Assembly (NCBI GenBank): GCA_903882245.1
Contig: CAIRWJ010000014.1
Location: forward strand, 1-7,063
DNA: 7,063 nt
From: an uncultured Microbacteriaceae bacterium
Lineage (GTDB): Bacteria > Actinomycetota > Actinomycetes > Actinomycetales > Microbacteriaceae
Direction of reading: 5' to 3'
In this document: positions 1-7,063 of the stretch, piece after piece
Numbering within the stretch: position 1 is the stretch's first letter
Layout: each line of letters begins with the position of its first letter
Made by a program: the position numbers and the translations under genes
Notes under the pieces: generated by a model
What the model was told of the DNA's origin: nothing
What the model saw: the letters and a program-made list of their open reading frames with translations, nothing else
Databases searched by the model: none

Positions 1-150
1 CATCGCGTCGGAAAAATACAATTCTGATTTGCGGTCGCGCTCTAGTTTCCGCGCAACGTCCCAATCGATGTTCATCTGTTCCGTATCCCACAATGAACCA
101 AGGCCCAAGAGGTTTTCATTTCCCGTCATATGTCGAATGATAGGTAGCAC
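1..150 (-). CDS. Unidentified protein, N-terminal fragment (runs off left edge)
   Basis: A minus-strand reading frame stays open for 50 codons from a GTG at 150 to the window edge, so only the N-terminus is visible. The GTG is preceded by TGAGG at 158-162, with GAGG 7 nt from the start, which is good Shine-Dalgarno spacing. An in-frame ATG at 129 has no clear ribosome-binding site. The peptide reads as a short hydrophobic start (MLPIIRHMTG), then a leucine/glycine segment, then a charged, probably helical stretch (VARKLERDRKSE) with two tryptophans. No signal peptide or membrane segment is seen. I do not recognise the family from this fragment. It is transcribed divergently from the Rv3235-family gene, and a DnaA box sits just upstream of its start. 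That it is a real gene is inferred from the start context, the lack of stops and the absence of a better ORF here. Confidence 0.6.
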   Translation of the reverse strand, partial: MLPIIRHMTGNENLLGLGSLWDTEQMNIDWDVARKLERDRKSELYFSDAM

Positions 151-167
151 AATTCAACCTCATCGAC

Positions 168-176
168 TTATCCACA
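168..176 (+). promoter_or_regulatory. Perfect-match DnaA box (TTATCCACA)
   Basis: The nine bases TTATCCACA match the classical bacterial DnaA-box consensus exactly. The site lies between two divergent genes, 17 nt upstream of the GTG of the left-edge gene. On the minus strand it overlaps GATAAG, which could pass as a weak -10 box, so a bound DnaA could act on that promoter. Only one perfect copy is visible and there is no AT-rich unwinding element, so it does not look like an origin. A single 9-mer can also occur by chance. Confidence 0.45.
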
Positions 177-279
177 GATTTTCACGACCTGGCTCACGCT
201 TCCGCAAACTGCGACAAGGTTGTGGCGTAATGAGGCAAAGCCTCTGTCACGAATCCACGCTCCGGAATCGAGTACAGCA

Positions 280-714
280 ATGGTTGCAACAATCTCCTCA
301 TCAGAACCACCTCGGAACAACTCGTCACGCGCAACGGAATTCTTTGATCCACAACCAACGCCGCGAGTCGAATTACCAGACCCACGGGAAACAATTGAAC
401 GACTCGCGCTCATCGGTTGCGAAATCATCGCGGGGATACGTCCGGTCGAACAGATCGGGCGGTGGGTCACAGAAGATGTTTATCGCGTCGTGGCCGAACG
501 CTCCATTGCGGCGCGTCGAAATCGTCTTGCACGCGCCGAAACGATCAAATCCGCGCCCCTGATTATTGTTGGGCTCACCGTCGTCACCGAACCTCGCGAC
601 GGCGTCGTCGAGGGCGTCAGTTTGGTTCGCTTCGGCCAACGAACACGTGCCGTGTGCGTTCGCCTCGAGGGGCTCGACCGTCGCTGGCGCGCGAGTGCAC
701 TCGCATTGCTCTAG
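280..714 (+). CDS. Rv3235-family protein of unknown function
   Basis: This small protein (144 aa from the ATG at 280) belongs to the actinobacterial Rv3235 family, which is typically found next to secA and has no established biochemical role. The family pattern seen here is an FFDPQPTPRVELPDP linker after a variable Ser/Pro-rich N-terminus. It is followed by a helical stretch ending in ...IIAGIRPVEQIGRWVTEDVY, then a strand-rich C-terminal half with VTEPRDGVVEGVSLVRFG and a final RLEGLDRRWRASAL. No signal peptide or membrane helix is visible, so it is probably cytoplasmic. The start is uncertain: an in-frame TTG at 220 would add 20 residues. I prefer the ATG because the TTG has no spaced Shine-Dalgarno, though the ATG has only a weak GAG at 270-272. 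Conserved sequence begins well after either start. Its stop codon directly abuts the stop of convergent secA. Confidence 0.8.
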   Translation: MVATISSSEPPRNNSSRATEFFDPQPTPRVELPDPRETIERLALIGCEIIAGIRPVEQIGRWVTEDVYRVVAERSIAARRNRLARAETIKSAPLIIVGLTVVTEPRDGVVEGVSLVRFGQRTRAVCVRLEGLDRRWRASALALL

Positions 715-3438
715 TTACTCGAGCGACTGACCGAACGCGCCCTTTGCGCCGCCGCCCTGCGCGGGCGGTTGCTGATTTCCGCGGCGGGGGCGCATACGCT
801 CTTGGGGAGCGTTCGGTTGACGACCGGTCTGATCGAGGATGACGGTTTCGCCGTCCTCGTTCGGAGCCGAATACGACAGGCCTTCCGTCGGGATTGGTGC
901 TGGCGCAATGCCGGGCGCCTGAACCTGGGTGACGCCGCCGGCCGGAACGACCTGTACGTCGAGGTTGAAGATGAATCCGACCGACTCCTCGCGAATCATG
1001 CCCATCATTGCTTGGAACATCGTGAAACCCTCGCGCTGGTATTCAATCAGGGGGTCGCGCTGCGCCATCGCTCGAAGACCGATTCCGTCCTTGAGGTAAT
1101 CCATCTCATAAAGGTGGTCTCGCCAGCGGCGATCGATGACCGACAACACAACGCGACGCTCGAGTTCTCGGATGGCGGCTTCGCCGAGTGACCCTTCGCG
1201 GATGCCGTATTGGATCATCGCATCGGCGATAAGTTCACGCGTTACATCAGCCGGAGCGATTTTGGCAGCGTATTCGGCAAGGACTTCGTGCACCGAGATC
1301 GTGACGGGGAAGATTTGCCGTACATCAATCCAGAGGCGTTCCAAGTCCCAGTCATCCGAGTTGCGGGCGCTTCCCGTGTTCTGGTTGACAACCTCGGTGA
1401 CACTGCGTTCGATGAACGATGTCACTTTGTCCTTGATTGAAGCACCTTCAAGAATCTGGCGACGGTCGCCGTAGATTGCCTCGCGTTGGCGGTTCAAGAC
1501 GTCGTCATATTTGAGAACATTCTTGCGGATTTCGGCGTTACGTGCCTCGACCTGTGACTGCGCGGACTGGATGGCTCGCGAGACGAGCTTTGACTCGATG
1601 GCCATGTCCTCGTCGCCCGTTCGGCTCATGATGGCCGCCGCCGCGCCCGAATTGAAGAGACGCATGAGGTCATCCTGCAGCGAAAGGTAAAAGCGGCTCT
1701 CGCCCGGGTCGCCTTGTCGTCCCGAACGACCGCGAAGCTGGTTGTCGATACGACGGGATTCGTGGCGCTCGGTGCCAAGAACGTAGAGTCCGCCGGCAGC
1801 AACAACCTTTTTGGCTTCGACAGACACTTCGGCCTTCACCGCGGTGAACACTTCGTCCCACCGCGCTTCGAATTCTTCGGGGTTTTCGGTCGGGTTGAGT
1901 CCCGCCTGGTGGAGTTTGGTTACCGCGATGAATTCGGCGTTTCCGCCGAGCATGATGTCGGTACCGCGACCCGCCATGTTGGTGGCAACCGTGACCGCAC
2001 CAAAGCGTCCAGCCTCGGCGACAATGGCGGCTTCACGCGCGTGGTTCTTTGCGTTGAGTACCTCGTGCTTGATCCCGCGCTTCGCCAAAAGCTTTGACAA
2101 GTTTTCGCTCTTTTCAACCGAAACCGTTCCCACGAGGACGGGCTGGCCCTTCGCGTGACGCGCTGCGATGTCCTCGACTACTTGGCGGTATTTCGCAGCC
2201 TCGGTAGCATAAATCAAGTCGGATTTGTCCAGGCGAATCATTGGGCGGTTCGTTGGAATCGCCACGACCCCCAATTTATATGTCGACGCAAATTCGGCGG
2301 CTTCGGTTTCGGCGGTTCCCGTCATTCCCGACAGCTTTTCGTAGAGGCGGAAGTAGTTCTGCAACGTCACCGTTGCCAATGTCTGGTTTTCTGCCTTTAC
2401 GTCGACACCCTCTTTGGCCTCGATGGCTTGGTGAATACCTTCGTTGTATCGGCGACCCGACAGAATTCGCCCTGTGTGTTCATCGACGATGGCAACCTCG
2501 CCATTCATGACGACGTAGTCCTTGTCGCGGCGGAATAGTTCTTTCGCCTTGATTGAATTGTTCAGGAACGAAATCAGCGGCGTGTTGGCCGATTCGTAAA
2601 GATTATCAATTCCGAGATAGTCCTCTACCTTGGAAATTCCATCTTCTAAAACCCCAATCGTGCGCTTCTTCTCGTCAAACTCATAGTCGACATCGCGAAC
2701 GAGTTTTTCGGCAATTTTCGCAAATTCACCAAACCATCGGTTCGCCTCGTCGGATCCGGGACCAGAGATGATGAGCGGGGTACGTGCCTCGTCAATGAGG
2801 ATTGAGTCGACCTCGTCAACGATGGTGTAGAAGTGTCCGCGTTGAACCATGTCCTGGCGTTGCCACGCCATGTTGTCACGCAAGTAATCGAAACCAAATT
2901 CGTTGTTCGTGCCGTACGTGATATCAGCGTTGTATTGTTGGCGCCTCACGTCGGGGGATTGATTTGCGAGGATACAACCGACCGACATCCCCAGCATGCG
3001 GAAAATTCGGCCCATAAGTTCCGACTGGTACGACGCCAGGTAATCGTTCGTTGTAATGATGTGAACACCGCGCGACGGGATCGCATTGAGGAATGCGGAC
3101 AGTGTGGCGACGAGCGTTTTTCCTTCACCTGTCTTCATTTCAGAAATGTTGCCGAGGTGAAGAGCAGCCCCACCCATTATCTGAACGTCATAGTGCCGAA
3201 AACCGAGTGTGCGCTTCGACGCCTCGCGGACGGCGGCAAACGCCTCCGGAAGCAGGTCATCGAGTGACTCTCCGGAAGAATAGCGCTCGCGGAAATGGAC
3301 AGTTTCATCACGCAATTCCTCGTTGGAAAGCTTCGCGAAGACGTCCTCAAGTGAGTTGACGACATCTGCATAGTGCTTGAGTTTGCGAAGGGTCGCACCT
3401 TCACCAACGCGCAGAACTTTTTCCAGAAGATTTGCCAC
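715..3438 (-). CDS. secA: Preprotein translocase subunit SecA (ATPase motor)
   Basis: SecA is the ATP-driven motor that pushes unfolded preproteins through the SecYEG channel in the cytoplasmic membrane. The protein is 907 aa, full length for the family. It shows the DEAD-type motor with Walker A (MKTGEGKT, about 101-108) and Walker B (VDEVDS, about 207-212). The preprotein cross-linking region follows. The second nucleotide-binding fold carries [10 protein letters not shown] (about 486-495) and [10 protein letters not shown] (about 570-579), and the scaffold/wing part contains [22 protein letters not shown] (from about 769). The start is the GTG at 3438: it gives [14 protein letters not shown], the usual actinobacterial N-terminus, and GGAG lies 6 nt upstream at 3445-3448. 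A TTG at 3462 would add 8 atypical residues. The tail beyond about residue 830 is Pro/Gln/Gly-rich and basic at its end. It lacks the C-terminal zinc-binding cysteine cluster of many proteobacterial SecAs; the protein has one cysteine, near residue 155. The features fit the housekeeping SecA1 type. Confidence 0.98.
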   Translation of the reverse strand: MANLLEKVLRVGEGATLRKLKHYADVVNSLEDVFAKLSNEELRDETVHFRERYSSGESLDDLLPEAFAAVREASKRTLGFRHYDVQIMGGAALHLGNISEMKTGEGKTLVATLSAFLNAIPSRGVHIITTNDYLASYQSELMGRIFRMLGMSVGCILANQSPDVRRQQYNADITYGTNNEFGFDYLRDNMAWQRQDMVQRGHFYTIVDEVDSILIDEARTPLIISGPGSDEANRWFGEFAKIAEKLVRDVDYEFDEKKRTIGVLEDGISKVEDYLGIDNLYESANTPLISFLNNSIKAKELFRRDKDYVVMNGEVAIVDEHTGRILSGRRYNEGIHQAIEAKEGVDVKAENQTLATVTLQNYFRLYEKLSGMTGTAETEAAEFASTYKLGVVAIPTNRPMIRLDKSDLIYATEAAKYRQVVEDIAARHAKGQPVLVGTVSVEKSENLSKLLAKRGIKHEVLNAKNHAREAAIVAEAGRFGAVTVATNMAGRGTDIMLGGNAEFIAVTKLHQAGLNPTENPEEFEARWDEVFTAVKAEVSVEAKKVVAAGGLYVLGTERHESRRIDNQLRGRSGRQGDPGESRFYLSLQDDLMRLFNSGAAAAIMSRTGDEDMAIESKLVSRAIQSAQSQVEARNAEIRKNVLKYDDVLNRQREAIYGDRRQILEGASIKDKVTSFIERSVTEVVNQNTGSARNSDDWDLERLWIDVRQIFPVTISVHEVLAEYAAKIAPADVTRELIADAMIQYGIREGSLGEAAIRELERRVVLSVIDRRWRDHLYEMDYLKDGIGLRAMAQRDPLIEYQREGFTMFQAMMGMIREESVGFIFNLDVQVVPAGGVTQVQAPGIAPAPIPTEGLSYSAPNEDGETVILDQTGRQPNAPQERMRPRRGNQQPPAQGGGAKGAFGQSLE
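752..768 (+). terminator. Possible weak terminator hairpin for the Rv3235-family gene
   Basis: CCGCCC, a 5-nt loop and GGGCGG form a perfect 6-bp GC-only stem. It begins 38 nt after the stop of the plus-strand gene and lies inside the 3' end of convergent secA. On the plus strand it is followed only by a weak T-containing stretch (TTGCTGATTT), not a proper U-tract. On the other strand these bases encode the Pro/Gln/Gly-rich SecA tail, so the symmetry may simply come from GC-rich codons. Confidence 0.2.
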
Positions 3439-3497
3439 TCGGCACTCCGTTTCATGAGTCAATACGGCATTTGTGATTCCGTATCGGCGTGGTTTCT

Positions 3498-3503
3498 ATT
3501 CTA
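3498..3503 (-). promoter_or_regulatory. Probable -10 box of a secA promoter (TAGAAT)
   Basis: TAGAAT on the minus strand matches the sigma70-type -10 consensus at five of six bases. It lies about 60 nt upstream of the secA GTG, in the comF–secA gap, and would give a leader of roughly 50 nt. No good TTGACA-like -35 is seen 16-18 nt upstream; the region there reads GTGGTGG. It may depend on an activator, or secA may be served mainly by read-through from comF. Confidence 0.4.
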
Positions 3504-3554
3504 CGGTGAAACGATTTGCCCACCACGCAGAAGGAACACACGCAAACCGAGTCC

Positions 3555-4166
3555 TTAGGTGGTCAGCGGCGCGGTAGCCCGTTGCTCGGCAATCGCCAGT
3601 ACCAGCACTCCCACCACGCGCAGCCCCGCCCTAACGCAAGCGTCGGTGGCGGCATCAATGGATGCACCCGTTGTCATCACGTCATCGACGATGACGACAC
3701 GGGACCCCATCGGAGGTCGCCGTAAACCAACATGGATGTCTCGTCGGAGCCGCTCTAATCGATGACGGCCACGCTGCGTCCCGACATCGTCCATCAGTAA
3801 ACAGTTCGCAACAGTGAGTTCCGCAGCCCGGGCAATTGTCGACCCGAGTCCGTACCCGCGCGCAAGGAATCCCGGTCGTGATGACGGCACGGGAACCGCA
3901 ATCACGTTCCCCCACGGCAGAACCGCGTCGCGAAGCGCGCCGCCAAGACGACGAATCGCGGCGTGAGCACTGCGATGTTTCGCCGACAAGATGAGAGCCC
4001 GGAGTCCCCCGCGGTAGGTCCCGAGCGCAACGAGCGGGATACCTCGTGACGTGATTGCGCGGTGAGGAATTGCCGTGAAACGTGCGATGCAGGTGTCACA
4101 TACCATCACGCCCCACGTTGAGCATCCGACACAACGCGAGTCGAAGAATTGTTCGATGAGGTGCAC
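3555..4166 (-). CDS. comF: ComF family phosphoribosyltransferase-like protein
   Basis: ComF-family proteins combine a short zinc-finger N-terminus with a type I phosphoribosyltransferase fold. In competent bacteria they help with uptake of transforming DNA, but in actinobacteria their substrate and role are unsettled. The 203-aa protein has two CxxC pairs (C12/C15 and C23/C26) that fit a zinc ribbon. It then has YRGGLRALILSAKHR (51-65), the family's VPVPSSRPGFLARGYG (91-106) and QRGRHRLERLRR (131-142). The PRPP-binding loop VVIVDDVMTTGASI (157-170) has both aspartates and the TTG intact, so catalytic binding looks preserved. The start is a GTG at 4166. It is the only start after the upstream in-frame stop that keeps all four cysteines, yet it has no convincing Shine-Dalgarno. 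Expression probably relies on read-through from lpqB, 65 nt upstream. Confidence 0.92.
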   Translation of the reverse strand: MHLIEQFFDSRCVGCSTWGVMVCDTCIARFTAIPHRAITSRGIPLVALGTYRGGLRALILSAKHRSAHAAIRRLGGALRDAVLPWGNVIAVPVPSSRPGFLARGYGLGSTIARAAELTVANCLLMDDVGTQRGRHRLERLRRDIHVGLRRPPMGSRVVIVDDVMTTGASIDAATDACVRAGLRVVGVLVLAIAEQRATAPLTT

Positions 4167-4216
4167 GTCTCAACAGTGCCGAAACCGCTTGCGCTTGGTC
4201 AGCGACCCCGCTACTC

Positions 4217-4225
4217 CGTGGATAA
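4217..4225 (-). promoter_or_regulatory. DnaA-box-like 9-mer (TTATCCACG)
   Basis: In the 65-nt gap between lpqB and comF the minus strand reads TTATCCACG, which differs from the DnaA-box consensus TTATCCACA only at the last base. It lies just after the lpqB stop. One near-match of nine bases is weak evidence, and no second box is close by. Confidence 0.2.
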
Positions 4226-4231
4226 CCCGCC

Positions 4232-5872
4232 CTAGTGCTGGGTTGCGAGCACGTCGGCGAAAACCCCGGTCGATTCCCAACCCCCACCGCGCGGCTTCCA
4301 CAACTGGCCATCTGAAGACATGACGACGAGCCCCGCCACGCCACCGTTCCCTCCGGAAATCCGCGTCGGGTTCTGTGGGCGACCAATGAGCCGTGAGCTA
4401 CCACCGACCGTCGCCACCTCGGCGTGAACCACACCATTGCGGCTTCCGAGAATAGCGACGTGCGTCGAGTCAGCCCACGCGAGATCAACAATGGAATCAG
4501 CGGAAACGGTGAGGCGCCGGAAGTCACTGAGAGACGTTGGCCGGCCGACACGGTCATACGAGATTGAGCTGACCAGAACAAATCCACGACCGAAATCGTT
4601 GACCGCGATTGCGACTCGTGCATCTTCACGAGAGACCTCGAGTCCGACGATTTGTGCAGAACTAGACCACGGTCCGGATACGTAAAACCCCCGACCATCG
4701 GTGGATACGAAAATCCGATTGGGCGAGTCAGGCTTCACCCACCACACTGATCCCGAGCCGTCGATCTGGGGTTCGATTAGTGACGCGTCCCCCAATTTCT
4801 TTTGTGTTTGGTCCGTCACTAGATAGACGCCTGTGGGCGCGGCGATGGCTGCAGCGTTGGTCGACGCGTCGAACGAGACCGACGTCGGCTTGAGGTCCAC
4901 AATGCTGGCCGAACTAAGAGGAATCGATTCAATCTCTGACCCGGTTGCGTAACCGAACGAGTTGTCGGAAAGGATCAGTGGGCGGTCGTCTACGCGCGGA
5001 TTAGGCTCAAGTCCGGGTACCGAAGGAATCGTCAATCGTGATTGGTTGACTGACATCGCCGTTGCAGTCACATCGGCGAATTCCCCGAGGCTCGCCCTCA
5101 GCTGCGCCAACATATCCTGTTGATCTGTGATTGAGGCCCGAATAACGTTGTCCGAAACGTCAACGGTCGCACCTCCCGAATCGGCATCCACCAGCACACT
5201 CACCAGTTCAGAGGCGTCGGGAAACGCGGTCGACGCATTGGGCAAATACGTTGATGGACCCGCGATCACCGCCCTGGCCACGGAGGCCACTGGATTGCCT
5301 TGTCGTGCAAAGATTCGAACATCCGGGATAAGTGCGGTTCGATTGTCATTGAAGAAGTAAGCGGCGTATTCGCCATAGGCCGAGGAAAAAGTCGATTCCG
5401 AGACCACAGAGATATCCGGCACTTCGGAAAGTCTCCACTCGCCGTTGACAAGAGAAAAACTGAAACTCCATTCAAAGGTTTTGGCGGGCTCAAAACTGGT
5501 AAGAACCCCTTCTTCATCCACCACAGACACAATCTCTGTTGTATAGGTCATCTCGGTTGCTGCGGTTACCTCGACCGCGTCATAGATCCCGCGAACGGCT
5601 GTACCCCTGGTCGGGTTCCAGATCAGGGCTGCCTCTTCCGTAAGAAAACTCCGCGCAATTCGAAAATTGTTTTGCGGCGCAGATCCAGCGCTGATGAAGC
5701 CATCAAAGATCTCGCGCTGTGTTGCGCCCTCGGCTGGTCCAGCGGGCACAAACTCCACTCCCGTCGGTGACTCAACCGTGTTGGGGCCAGCAACAAGAAC
5801 AGGTCCCGTCGTAGGAATCGTCGCGCACCCAGTGAGCGACAAGACCGCGAGAATGAGCGCAACTTTACGCAT
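4232..5872 (-). CDS. lpqB: MtrAB system accessory lipoprotein LpqB
   Basis: LpqB is a lipoprotein on the outer face of the cytoplasmic membrane. In mycobacteria it interacts with the extracellular part of MtrB and influences MtrA phosphorylation, affecting cell-wall homeostasis and division. This 546-aa protein begins with a short basic/hydrophobic signal peptide and the lipobox LTGC, with the lipidated cysteine at residue 16. An N-terminal LpqB domain spans roughly 35-165. A GerMN-type domain follows at about 180-285 (LIPDVRIFARQGNPVASVARAVIAGP). The rest, about 300-546, has repeated strand-rich segments typical of the LpqB C-terminal beta-propeller. I chose the ATG at 5872 over an upstream TTG at 5887. 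It has GAGG 6 nt upstream and starts exactly at the signal peptide (MRKVALILAVLSL). Its first 8 nt (ATGCGTAA) overlap the end of mtrB, implying translational coupling. Confidence 0.95.
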   Translation of the reverse strand: MRKVALILAVLSLTGCATIPTTGPVLVAGPNTVESPTGVEFVPAGPAEGATQREIFDGFISAGSAPQNNFRIARSFLTEEAALIWNPTRGTAVRGIYDAVEVTAATEMTYTTEIVSVVDEEGVLTSFEPAKTFEWSFSFSLVNGEWRLSEVPDISVVSESTFSSAYGEYAAYFFNDNRTALIPDVRIFARQGNPVASVARAVIAGPSTYLPNASTAFPDASELVSVLVDADSGGATVDVSDNVIRASITDQQDMLAQLRASLGEFADVTATAMSVNQSRLTIPSVPGLEPNPRVDDRPLILSDNSFGYATGSEIESIPLSSASIVDLKPTSVSFDASTNAAAIAAPTGVYLVTDQTQKKLGDASLIEPQIDGSGSVWWVKPDSPNRIFVSTDGRGFYVSGPWSSSAQIVGLEVSREDARVAIAVNDFGRGFVLVSSISYDRVGRPTSLSDFRRLTVSADSIVDLAWADSTHVAILGSRNGVVHAEVATVGGSSRLIGRPQNPTRISGGNGGVAGLVVMSSDGQLWKPRGGGWESTGVFADVLATQH

Positions 5873-7063
5873 CGGCTTCCTCGGCAATCGGCGGAAGTGC
5901 GAGCGGTGAAACGGGATCTACCGCACCGCCCTGTGGAATTGTCAGACGGAAGCAAGCGCCACGATTCGGTTCAGACCAGACGTCGATGACGCCCCCGTGA
6001 AGTTTCGCGTATCCGAGCGCAATCGCGAGACCTAACCCCGTTCCTCCCGATTGCCGTTGACGCGACGGGTCCGCCCTCCAAAATCGGTCGAATACACGCC
6101 CCACATCGGCCGATGTCATCCCGACCCCGTGGTCTCGAACCGCAAACGACACCGCCGAGGACGTGGAATCTACCCACACCTCGATGGGTCCGCCTTCTCC
6201 GTGATCGAGCGCATTAGAAAGAAAGTTGTGGAGAATTCGTCGAACCCGACGTGAATCGAGTTCAGCCGGCTTATGCCCACCAGGCGCAAAGAGAGTGATC
6301 GTTGATCCGTGTACATCAGCGATTGTCGCCATCTGTTCAATGCACGACAGTGCAAGTGTCGCCGGAACAACGTTCTCAAGCTCCAGTGCAGTTGCGCCCG
6401 CATCGTAACGAGACAGTTCAATAAGTTCCGAGAGAAGTTCCTCGAAGGTTTCAATTTGTCGATGAAGTAATTCAGCAGCGCGCGCCGAATCTTTGTCAAA
6501 GGTTTTGCGCTGTTTGAACAGCATGCTGCCCGCAAGTTTAATTGTCGTCAGTGGCGTGCGAAGCTCGTGGGAAACATCAGAAACAAACTGTTGTTGCAGA
6601 GTTGAGAGCGTTCCGAGTCGATTGATCTGTGCGGAAATCGATTCCGCCATTCGGTTGAATGATGCGGCTAACTTGGCGGCAACATCAGTGCCCTCGACGT
6701 TGATTCGCTCGTCAAGGTTGCCGTCAGCAAATCGTTCCGCTGTAGCTGCTGTTGTCATGATGGGCTGAATTGAACGCGTGGTGACGAACCACACGATGAG
6801 CCCAGTAATAACGACAAAAAACAGTTGGCCAGCTGAGAGGGCGCTCTGAACGAATGCGAGATTTCCATCGACGTCCGCCAGGTCGTAGACCAAAAGAAGG
6901 TCGTACCGGCCCGCCGTAGGCACGTCGATGTTGGTTCCCGTGACAATTCCGGGCGATCCACCGGGTACCTCAACCGACTGATAGTAAACGTTGGCCCGAT
7001 CGTCATGGATCGCCTCCCGAAACGAGTCACTTACGACCGTCAATGGGAAACCAATGGACGAGG
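5865..7063 (-). CDS. mtrB: MtrB sensor histidine kinase (5' end outside window)
   Basis: MtrB is the membrane sensor kinase that phosphorylates the response regulator MtrA, which controls cell-wall and division genes in actinobacteria. About 398 C-terminal residues are visible. The frame stays open to the right edge, so the first membrane helix and part of the extracellular domain are missing. Seen in order are the end of the extracellular domain (YYQSVEVPGGSPGIVTGTNID) and one transmembrane helix (GQLFFVVITGLIVWFV). A HAMP linker follows, then the H-box FVSDVSHELRTPLTT with the phospho-accepting histidine at 6567-6569. The ATP-binding domain has the N-box NFLSNALDHGEGGP, G1 box RDHGVGM, F box VFDRFWRADPSR and G2 box GGTGLGLA. 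All catalytic motifs look intact. The C-terminal tail (SPLALPPI) resembles that of other MtrB proteins. mtrA is expected just outside the window on the right. The MtrB identity is supported by the overlapping lpqB downstream. Confidence 0.96.
   Translation of the reverse strand, partial: SSIGFPLTVVSDSFREAIHDDRANVYYQSVEVPGGSPGIVTGTNIDVPTAGRYDLLLVYDLADVDGNLAFVQSALSAGQLFFVVITGLIVWFVTTRSIQPIMTTAATAERFADGNLDERINVEGTDVAAKLAASFNRMAESISAQINRLGTLSTLQQQFVSDVSHELRTPLTTIKLAGSMLFKQRKTFDKDSARAAELLHRQIETFEELLSELIELSRYDAGATALELENVVPATLALSCIEQMATIADVHGSTITLFAPGGHKPAELDSRRVRRILHNFLSNALDHGEGGPIEVWVDSTSSAVSFAVRDHGVGMTSADVGRVFDRFWRADPSRQRQSGGTGLGLAIALGYAKLHGGVIDVWSEPNRGACFRLTIPQGGAVDPVSPLALPPIAEEADA

Noticed and set aside
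151..279. Replication origin
   Set aside because: Only one DnaA box is present, with no AT-rich unwinding region and no dnaA or dnaN nearby.
29..562. 177-codon plus-strand open frame across the left end
   Set aside because: It overlaps the Rv3235-family gene in another frame, crosses the divergent intergenic region and the left-edge gene, and gives an Arg/Ser-rich peptide with no recognisable family pattern.
769..1191. 140-codon plus-strand open frame antisense to secA
   Set aside because: It is a frame shadow of the GC-biased secA coding sequence, which is fully explained by SecA conservation; no family pattern is visible.
3439..3462. Upstream TTG start for SecA adding 8 residues
   Set aside because: The GTG at 3438 has a better Shine-Dalgarno and gives the conserved [15 protein letters not shown]-terminus.
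3520..3554. Terminator hairpin after comF
   Set aside because: Only a 5-bp TTTGC/GCAAA pairing with a loop of about 22 nt and no T-run is visible, which is too weak to call.
4096..4698. 200-codon minus-strand open frame across the lpqB–comF junction
   Set aside because: It overlaps the 3' end of lpqB and the 5' end of comF in a different frame, and both of those genes are well supported.
5300..5770. 156-codon plus-strand open frame antisense to lpqB
   Set aside because: The opposite strand encodes the conserved LpqB N-terminal and GerMN region; this peptide shows no domain pattern.

Overview
This is a conserved core region of an actinobacterial chromosome. It was most likely taken from a member of the Microbacteriaceae with only moderate GC content. 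The lineage call rests on the gene order mtrB–lpqB–comF–secA, on SecA sequence features such as the [14 protein letters not shown] start, and on a convergent Rv3235-family gene just downstream of secA. No mobile element, CRISPR array, rRNA or tRNA was seen.

Layout. Reading along the minus strand from the right edge, the first gene is mtrB, a sensor histidine kinase whose 5' part lies outside the window. It overlaps lpqB, a lipoprotein partner of MtrB, by 8 nt. A 65-nt gap follows, then comF, a phosphoribosyltransferase-like protein. A 116-nt gap carrying a probable -10 box precedes secA, the preprotein translocase ATPase. On the plus strand, a small Rv3235-family gene runs towards secA, and the two stop codons touch at 714/715. 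At the left edge an unidentified minus-strand gene starts and leaves the window. It diverges from the Rv3235-family gene across about 130 bp that contain a perfect DnaA box.

Function. MtrB and LpqB belong to the MtrAB-LpqB cell-envelope signalling system, which links cell-wall homeostasis and division to transcription. SecA drives Sec-dependent export, including that of lipoproteins such as LpqB. comF is a usual neighbour with no settled role in non-competent actinobacteria. The hpf (ribosome hibernation factor) gene that often lies between comF and secA in actinobacteria is absent here.

I found no convincing undescribed system. The points most worth a second look are the DnaA box in the divergent intergenic region, the unidentified left-edge gene, the missing hpf, and the abutting convergent stop codons.
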